Made by a program: the position numbers and the translations under genes
Shown: positions 57,543 to 64,000 of the stretch, one piece after another
How the letters are laid out: the number at the start of each line of letters is the position of its first letter
How positions within the stretch are numbered: the first letter of the stretch is position 1
Notes under the pieces: generated by a model
What the model saw: the letters and a program-made list of their open reading frames with translations, nothing else
What the model was told of the DNA's origin: nothing
Databases searched by the model: none
Source: Cyclina sinensis
Taxonomy: Eukaryota > Mollusca > Bivalvia > Venerida > Veneridae
DNA: 64,000 bases
Assembly (NCBI GenBank): GCA_012932295.1
Contig: JAAONU010000010.1
Coordinates: 22,371,123-22,435,122 of the forward strand
Reading direction: 5' to 3'

Positions 57543-58486
57543 CTATGGCGTGTGGAACGTTGCAAAATTCGAAAAATATTTTTATGTGATATAATTTCAT
57601 ATTTATATTTTTAATTTTTCATTTATGTTGTAAAAAATATTTTTATGTGATATAATTTTATAGATTTATATTCTAAAAGTTTTCATTTCTATTGTAAAAA
57701 ATAAATATTTATATGGCAAAATTCAGCATTTATATCGCATAAAATTATTTATGTTCTATATTTTTTTTTATTTTTGAAACGCAAATATTTATATGGTAAA
57801 TATATTTATGTGGTATAAAATGAAAGTCAGCGTAATGCATTAAAACGTGATGCTCACCTGTCTAATTTTTACATCTCCATGGGCGCCACCATTTTATTCC
57901 ATACATCCAATGAGAGACATCGGTACAAAATTTGACCTCTGATGTAAAATTCTGTATCCCACAATGCAATTATAGCATATGAATCGGCTTTTTATCGAAT
58001 ATAAATGAAATATTATAGCATATAAATAACAAAATATTAAATACAAATGGGGAAAAATATTGTATGTAAATGAAAATTGATTGCATATAAATAAGAAATT
58101 ATTGAATATAAATGAAAAAATTTTGCATATAAATAAGAAAATATTGAATATGAATGAACAAATAGTACATATGAATACGAAAATATCGAATACAAATGAA
58201 ACATTTCTTGAATATAAATGAGAAAATATTGCGTATAAATGAAAAATTATTGCATATAAATAAGAAAAATTATTGCATATAAATAAGAAAAAATAGAATA
58301 TAAATGAAAAATATCGCATATAAATGAGTAAATATGGTTTATAAATGAAAAATATCGGATTTAAAAAAGAAAATATAGAATATAAATGGACATTTATTGC
58401 ATATGAATAAGAAAATATGGAATATAAATAAATGTATAGAATACACATGAAATTTAGCGAATATTGCAACGCTTGACACGCCATAG
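57543..58486. mobile_element. Inverted-repeat element with internal minisatellite (944 bp, TTCA target duplication)
   Basis: CTATGGCGTGT...CGTTGCAA at the left end is matched by the reverse complement at the right end (TTGCAACG...ACACGCCATAG), about 29 bp with few mismatches. TTCA is directly repeated at 57539-57542 and 58487-58490. The right two-thirds consists of about 19-20-bp units (ATATAAATGAAAAATATTG type), and the left third of roughly complementary units (AATATTTTTATGTGATATAA). No coding capacity: the long minus-strand open stretch (57894-58484) is only a translation of this repeat. Confidence 0.8.
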
Positions 58487-60540
58487 TTCACTAATATTTT
58501 GTATTATTCTGATGTTATGTCTTAATGTTTTAAAGTTCAAACGAATGAAATGTATTTGCCGTCTGCTTATATTTTGGAAAAGCTTTTCAGTTAGATGAAT
58601 AGAAGAATTCTATTGTCCATTTTGTTATTTAGTATTTCTGTTTAAAGATGCGTATGGTCTATTTTTACCTTATTTTTGTTTGGAGACTGTTTTTTTTCCA
58701 TAAAATATATTATTCAATTTTATCATCAAAAACGGGTTGTTTGCAGTTAGTTTCAAAGCGGATGTTTTATCATTAATAACAAAATATATCATATTTCTAG
58801 TTAAGGTAGGCTACCTAATCTAGAAAAACGAAGTTTTACGAAGATACGGAATGAAACGACGGAGACTTCCGTCAGTCACGTGGTATGAAAAATTATATTT
58901 TGAGTATTAACAATAATCAATCATACTGTAAACATTTTTGGCAGTACTGACTTCTGTTTTACTATTTTTATTTCCTTTTTGGGTCGACTTCCGTTTGTGA
59001 AGACAAGGCTAATCAACATACAGAATCGTCCGGCCGTTTCCGATTAATTCATACGGAAACTACCGAAGGGAAACGTCGTTAGAACGAAAGTAAAATATGC
59101 GTTTCTGTTTGGGGTCGTAAAGTGTCTTTGCAAAACTTTTTCGTGACTATCATTAAGGGGGTTATCTAGTTAGTGCATATTGGACATATTATTCGTAAAA
59201 TAACATATTAGACACGATGCAACCCTATTTTCCATTGATAGACCATAAATTATGTATCTTTAAACAAGCAGTTCTTGAGAGAAAGTGAAGGTCTCGTGAA
59301 TTTTCTGTTAATAGCGAGTGCAAAGTCATTTACTAAATGCTGCTTCCTAAACCATACCACAATGTATAGAATAGAAAATATGAATTGAAATCTTCAGCGT
59401 TGATTCAGAAACCGAATGAAGGGAGCGTAGCGACCTACCGACCTATTGTAATGCCGAAAATTTCACTTCGTACCCTCTATTCGCCTTTCCTATTTCTGAT
59501 TTCCTCTCCCATTTTGATCTTTCACATGTTTTTTTTTTTCGCCTTTTTTTGTTGGCTACCGTATTAGAAACAAACCTATCCGTAAGTAGGCCACTCTTTG
59601 TGCGACGATACATCTGCGCAGACAACATGTTTTGACTAGTAAAAAAATAGAACAGCGCTTTTCATGAATAGTTGAAATGGATAAATCTATAAGATTTTTA
59701 AATATATTTGCTTTCTGGTCTGCTAAAAAAGTAAGGCAAACACGTTAGCTTAGGATAAAAAGTGCATGACATAATTGCGGAATCTAAATTTAGTTCAATA
59801 TATCTGCTTCAAATTTGAATAAAATGTCCTGCTATTTATACTCCCAAACCAGAAAGGTCGTCAAAAAATGCAATCCATTCATTCTATAGAATAATATAAC
59901 AGTCTGCGTTCAACTGAAGTTCTTGACTTAATAAGTTAACACATGTAATCAATATACAATTAACATTCCGATTCCATCAATTTAAATTCACAGAAGTAGT
60001 CGTAATTCATTTCATTCAGAGGTTATACATAAAATATTAGTTTACCAGTATAAATGGAATAAACTGGTTTGGTTTAAATTAATCACAAAATATGCATGAC
60101 TAAAGTTTTCTCATTGTTAATAAATAATGAGGGGCATTTCTGATAACAAATTATCTCCATTACACAGATAAAATAAAAAACTATTAAAACTTGAAACTTT
60201 TAGTTGTGAAAATAGTCCTTTGTATATTATATAAAAAGTAAGGATTATAAAAAACATAATAGTGTTAACAAAACATGTTGCTAAACTAAATGTGTAATCT
60301 GACTACCATTGTTGCAAATAATTAGGTTTAATTATCACCATACCACAAAAGAAAATAGCGATGAAAACAGAGGAATCTAAATGGAAGGACCACTGTTATA
60401 TCAGAGAGTATTCAGGGTAGATAATCCACTAATGTCCCCCATTGCTATCGCCAATCTTCAATAAAGTCGTATTCCGTATGTACGCCTGTACCAATGCAAG
60501 AAGAATAATTTATTTTGTTGTATTGGGGTCTAACGTCAAT
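58487..60540. other. No gene seen
   Basis: AT-rich, stops in all frames; a few locally GC-richer patches (58850-59100) but no recognisable exon or RNA. Confidence 0.45.
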
Positions 60541-60552
60541 TTTAACAGCCTA

Positions 60553-60658
60553 GGTCATATCCCGTCGGTCAGTCCACATAAACAATTTTCTTGGTTATCC
60601 AACCAGTTTACTAACTGACTACTTCCGCTCTTGCTTCAGAGGTGAGGGACAAATGACC
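60553..60658 (+). repeat. Dispersed repeat, copy 2
   Basis: GGTCATATCCCGTCGGTCAG through CCAACCAGTTTACTAACTGA to ACAAATGACC aligns with the reverse complement of 52893-53010. Confidence 0.55.
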
Positions 60659-60699
60659 TATAGACGCATTGTCTGAGATCAATTATCACGGAGAAATTT

Positions 60700-60778
60700 T
60701 GTCGGCCCTGATGGAGATCGGACAGAGATTGTCAAGATTGACAATCCGATGCTCTACCGATTGAGCTAGCCGGTCCGG
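60700..60778 (-). repeat. tRNA-derived fragment (Asp-like anticodon arm)
   Basis: On the minus strand GGCTAGCTCAATCGGTAGAG is a good A-box and D-arm. GGATTGTCAATC forms an anticodon arm with GTC in the loop. The B-box (CTGTCCGATCTCC) is degraded and the acceptor stem does not close. tRNA pseudogene or SINE head next to the 60553 repeat. Confidence 0.55.
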
Positions 60779-60839
60779 CTGCGAGAAAATAAAAGCGTAT
60801 GTATTCTTACTAATCTTAAACCAAATAATAATAAAAAGA

Positions 60840-60840
<1 letters not shown>

Positions 60841-60898
<58 letters not shown>
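60841..60898. repeat. (AT)n microsatellite
   Basis: About 29 AT dinucleotides directly before the start of dispersed repeat copy B. Confidence 0.95.
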
Positions 60899-60900
<2 letters not shown>

Positions 60901-60932
60901 TATTTTTTAATTGTAATGAAACATTTAAACGT

Positions 60933-62515
60933 AAATGTAAAATTTTGCAACTTGGTGCGGTCCCCTTTACGATCTGAGATTATGACCAGATTTCAGCCGA
61001 ATGCGACCCAGGTTCTTACTCATTGCACTCATTCTGAGCAAGATCTACAAAGACCACGTAAAAATGTGGTCTATATAGTGTTGATAATGTTTCATTGCTA
61101 GATTTTAAACTCACGTGACGCATTTTTTAATTTTACTGACAAATTATCACGTCAAATGTTTTGAGAAAGTTTCCTGAAAATTAGGTTAAAACTATGACCA
61201 CCAGAATGGTTCACGACTGATCTGAAGGTTGTTGACACTGGTTGTTTGAACAACATAGAAAAGGAGATATTTCAGCGTGTTTTGAAGCTCGTGAATTAGT
61301 TTTTTTACACTTTGTGAAGAAATAGCGATTGTTTGATAGTCGAAATTTGAATTGTTCTTGTTTAGTTGGGTTTTTCAAACCTGAAGTTTTGACCGCAATC
61401 TTACGTTTTCTCGAAAAAGTGTCAATCGCGATATCGCTGATATGTCCACGTTAAGAAAATATCTTAATTATATGTAGCTTCTGTTGTTCTTAAAATATGA
61501 AATTGATGCATTTGTTTACTTGACAAATGTTTATGAAATAGTACGTACCAAATTCTGAACAATCCACTCTTCTAGCTAGCTGTATTATGGCGAAAACATA
61601 GATAAGCAATATTAACATATATAATGTATGATATGTTGTGCATGTCCTTTATCTGCAATATTGTTCTCTTTTGAGTCAATAACTGGTTTGTTGTGATAAA
61701 TTTCTTTCAGCTGAAATACTACATGTTTAAAACATCCTCACTCAAAAGTGAAATAAAGTAAACGAGTAACTTTTCAACAATTTTGGATAACGTAAAGCTT
61801 ATGCATTTTTTTTATTAAAAGTTGTCATGAGATTATTTTCATTACACTTCATATTTCCAATCTTAAGACGGAAATCTGAGATGAATAATTAAGAAGGATA
61901 AAAGCCAGTGCAGTGAAAGTCGACTTTTGTACCAAATTTGTAAAAAGTAAAGCGTTGTAGTACGACACATGAAAATGTCTGCACTTGAGCAGAGATTTAT
62001 TTATCTGGAACTCATCATGTCTGTGGGAGTAATTAAAACTCAGGACATTGAACGCGGAAAGGTCTATGACACTAGCAAGCCGACGGAAACGTATCTACCC
62101 AAAGCTTTCGGAGATGCCTATCCATTTCGGCAAGTCCAAGATTGTCCAAGAATTCCAAGTCAGTTGTAAGAAGCGCATCAGAAGCAATTAGTGTAGAAAG
62201 TTTCAGCTCTAATAAAGCAAGAAAGGCGCAATCGCCAACAGTGACGAAAATCGCCATACAACAAAATGGTTATACAACTCCTGTAAATAAATTTGTACAT
62301 TTGAAGAAGATTCAAACGGTACCTGGGCAAACGTTGTCTGAACAGTTTCTTGTCATAACAGAGCTTCCAGCACAATCTTCTATTGAAGAATTAGCGCAAG
62401 GTCGGGTCCTGGTCATTTTGCACTTTTGGTTCGGTGCCAAAGAGCACTCCCAATCACCTTAACCCAGCCAATAAGACGGCAGACCTAAACAAGTTTACTT
62501 AAATAAATTAAATAT
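60933..62515 (+). mobile_element. Dispersed repeat, copy B (about 1.6 kb)
   Basis: Same orientation and order as 10833-12270, with an extra segment near 60970-61030. The internal frame starts at ATG 61969 but is shifted after about 62150 and resumes in another frame to 62462 (ending FGAKEHSQSP). Both copies end near GACGGCAGACCTAAACAAGT. No target duplication identified. Confidence 0.7.
61969..62462 (+). pseudogene. Frameshifted reading frame in dispersed repeat copy B
   Basis: The first part (MKMSALEQRFIYLELIMSVG) parallels copy A residue by residue. After FRQVQDC the frame is lost and continues in a second frame with TTPVNKF, LKKIQTVPGQ and QFLVITELPAQSSIEEL, again parallel to copy A. A broken copy of an unknown protein. 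Confidence 0.5.
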
Positions 62516-63262
62516 TTTGGTGATTCTCCAAAAAATGGGCATTAAATGGAAACATTTCTTGAATGGTCAACGGACATTTGGTAATCAGTTTATGCTGAAT
62601 AGGCAAATTTGACATGCCTGTCACATAGACAAAGTACCAGCAGCGATTTTAAATTATGCGTTTGTATTATTTTAGAAATTTTTTTGGGTCATGTAGAAGA
62701 AAAAAGTCATTTCCGCGACACTTAAATATCTTTATTTTGAAATTGTAGAATTCTACATATTTTTTTATTTCGGTGAAATGTAGGTTTATTTGTACATTTT
62801 TCACAATAATACAGTAAAAGAAACCTTTATTCTAGATATACTTTAAGAACATAAGAAAGGAAACTGCCAACGAAACAAATTAGTACGATTCTAAGGTTTG
62901 CATACATAGAATGACATTAAATTCTTTGGATTTTTATTTCTACTAAATGCCTATTATAATTTGTAAAAGAAGGTTAAAATCATATGATAGAATAGTTAAC
63001 TTATTTATACTTTTTACTTGCCAAAATTTATAAAAAGCATGCTGTTGTGGAAATGACAAAACCATTGCGGGAATGACAAAGCGTTTCGGAAATGACGTAT
63101 TGTTTGTTTTTAATTGTTTAATTGTCTTTAACACTAACTCAAACTGAACATTATTAACACAAGTGTTCAACACAAACTGCACAAAACACTGTCATATTTG
63201 TTTTCTGAATTAAAGTGACACATTCCTGCAAAAGAACACACACACATATAAATATATATGTG
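62516..63262. other. No gene seen; probably includes gene 3 3' UTR
   Basis: AT-rich. GGAATGACAAA-like short repeats occur three times at about 63050-63100. No exon recognised. Confidence 0.45.
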
Positions 63263-63577
63263 CTACTTTTTACTGTCGACAAAGTTTTCGAAAATATTCC
63301 ATATGTCATCGTTTAATTTGTGGTGTCTCTTTGTAACGGGTACAGGCTCTTCATCCAACAATGTTATGGCAGATTCCCTGTCATACCACAATAGATCATC
63401 TCTCAATGGCCAGAACCACCTATTACGCCCAATTCTGCTCATTGTTTTAACTTCTACCTCGTCTTCATTAACAGACAGAATGATTCTTGGGTATGGTTGC
63501 CCATCACCAATATATAACACCATGCAAAACTGTCCAACAAGGGATTCATCAATTTCACTGACAAACTTCAAAAGACT
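63263..63577 (-). CDS. Gene 3 terminal exon
   Basis: 315 nt (104 residues plus TAG). The conserved-looking core WFWPLRDDLLWY and LDEEPVPVTKRH is flanked by a strand-rich N-terminal half. A clean acceptor in the same phase as the upstream donor supports expression as one transcript. It could belong to a domesticated transposon gene, or a cellular nuclear protein. Confidence 0.68.
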   Translation of the reverse strand, partial: SLLKFVSEIDESLVGQFCMVLYIGDGQPYPRIILSVNEDEVEVKTMSRIGRNRWFWPLRDDLLWYDRESAITLLDEEPVPVTKRHHKLNDDIWNIFENFVDSKK

Positions 63578-64000
63578 CTGATTTTTAAAAAAAATCAAGA
63601 TACAGTTATATGAATATTTTAATAAATGCATGTAAGTACTGTGCTGTTTATGATAAATATACATGCGAGGACATACCTAAAATTTGACTTTTCTCATACA
63701 AAAAAGAAAGGCCTGCATATCAGACTGCCCTAGAATAAGACTTTAAAATATATTCATATATTTTTTCTAATATCACACTGAAAATACTGCCATTTTAAAA
63801 GAAATATATGAAGTGGAATAAATGTAAACATACTTTTTCTTTGTTTGTGTTTGTAGTGCCAGATGTAGCAGTTCTTGACCATGAACTTTCAACAGGAGTT
63901 GCAGGACTAGTAGTTGTTGACCGTGAACTTTCAACAGGAGTTGCAGGACTAGTAGTTGTTGACCGTGAACTTTCAACAGGAGTTGCAGGACTAGTAGTTG
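63263..64000 (-). CDS. Gene 3 (partial): T/S/P-repeat protein with Tudor/SH3-like C-terminus
   Basis: Two exons are visible and the gene continues past the right edge. The upstream exon (64000 to 63834) is in frame to the window end. It encodes a 14-residue repeat (TTTSPATPVESSRS) from a 42-bp tandem repeat, then WSRTATSGTTNTNKEK, with donor AAAAA|GTATGT in phase 0. The terminal exon (63577-63263, acceptor AAAATCAG, phase 0) holds LVGQFCMVLYIGDGQPYPRI, VEVKTMSRIG, RWFWPLRDDLLWY and PVPVTKRHHKL, ending at TAG. The 'V..Y.G..YP..I....VEV' pattern resembles Tudor/SH3-like modules seen, from memory, at the C-terminus of some transposon-derived animal genes. Function unknown. Confidence 0.65.
63834..64000 (-). 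CDS. Gene 3 penultimate exon with 14-aa coding tandem repeat (partial)
   Basis: Three 42-bp units (starting 63877, 63919 and 63961 on the plus strand) are nearly identical and keep the frame, giving TSPATPVESSRST repeats. The most 3' unit differs (R to W). Low-complexity T/S/P sequence suggests a flexible linker. The exon runs off the window, so its true repeat number is unknown. Confidence 0.6.

Noticed and set aside
57894..58484. 196-codon hydrophobic minus-strand frame resembling a multi-span membrane protein
   Set aside because: It is a translation of the AT-rich minisatellite within the 57543-58486 element; the Phe/Ile/Tyr pattern follows from the repeat.
60700..60778. Functional tRNA-Asp gene
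   Set aside because: A good A-box and a GTC anticodon loop are present, but the B-box is degraded and the acceptor stem does not pair.

Overview
The window looks like AT-rich, intron-rich, repeat-dense DNA of a bivalve mollusc. The evidence is extracellular domain families split into short phase-1 exons (TSP1, ShK-like, PAN, LU/three-finger-like), and several interspersed repeats of types I associate with bivalves: TGACCTTGACC-rich degenerate tandem blocks, 'AACAAGAGGGCC...CTCAGGTGAGCT' elements, and many tRNA-derived fragments. There is no operon structure, CRISPR array or prokaryotic signal. The species call is inference; nothing here allows a name.

Genes. Three protein-coding loci can be supported, all on the minus strand. 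(1) A 15-exon gene spans 40253 down to 7233. Its exons sum to 2823 nt, exactly 941 codons (940 aa). It encodes a secreted mosaic: signal peptide, a run of TSP1 repeats with S/T-rich linkers, two ShK-like domains alternating with TSP1, a 249-residue mucin-like block rich in N-glycosylation sequons, and a C-terminal cysteine-rich LU/three-finger-like domain. Thirteen of 14 introns are phase 1, the signature of exon shuffling. (2) A 4-exon gene spans 56655 down to 49925 (about 301 aa): hydrophobic leader, PAN/apple-like domain, and a C-terminal domain starting W-x-x-VFRGTAG that I know only as an uncharacterised molluscan family. A broken relative (signal-peptide exon plus frameshifted exon) lies at 1691-2033 inside a segmental duplication. 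(3) The 3' end of a gene enters at the right edge: a 14-aa T/S/P-rich coding tandem repeat, then a terminal exon with a Tudor/SH3-like look.

Repeats and mobile DNA fill the rest. From left to right: a segmental duplicate (1-440 and 1691-2440, matching 45000-45340 and 51070-51890); ten 50-bp units carrying the CRE palindrome TGACGTCA (2798-3299); three copies of a TTAA-flanked MITE, two of them with an embedded tRNA-like module (4870, 24282, 32264); two copies of a 1.4-1.6 kb dispersed repeat with a partial reading frame (10833, 60933); a dead Tc1/mariner transposase (13322-14402); a near-identical 599-bp triplication (15205-17001); a 3.5 kb satellite of 25-bp units (26502-30050) with no stops in any of three plus frames; a foldback element (31230-31893); large degenerate bivalve repeat blocks (34300-34860, 38330-39320, 40955-42205, 42716-44215, 45660-46180); a TIR-bounded element (46756-48469); and an inverted-repeat element with TTCA target duplication (57543-58486).

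Most of the repeats lie within introns of gene 1, which is why a 2.8 kb coding sequence occupies 33 kb. The items most worth attention are the gene 1 domain mosaic, the PAN plus VFRGTAG gene, the CRE array, and the MITE family with an inserted tRNA-like promoter.
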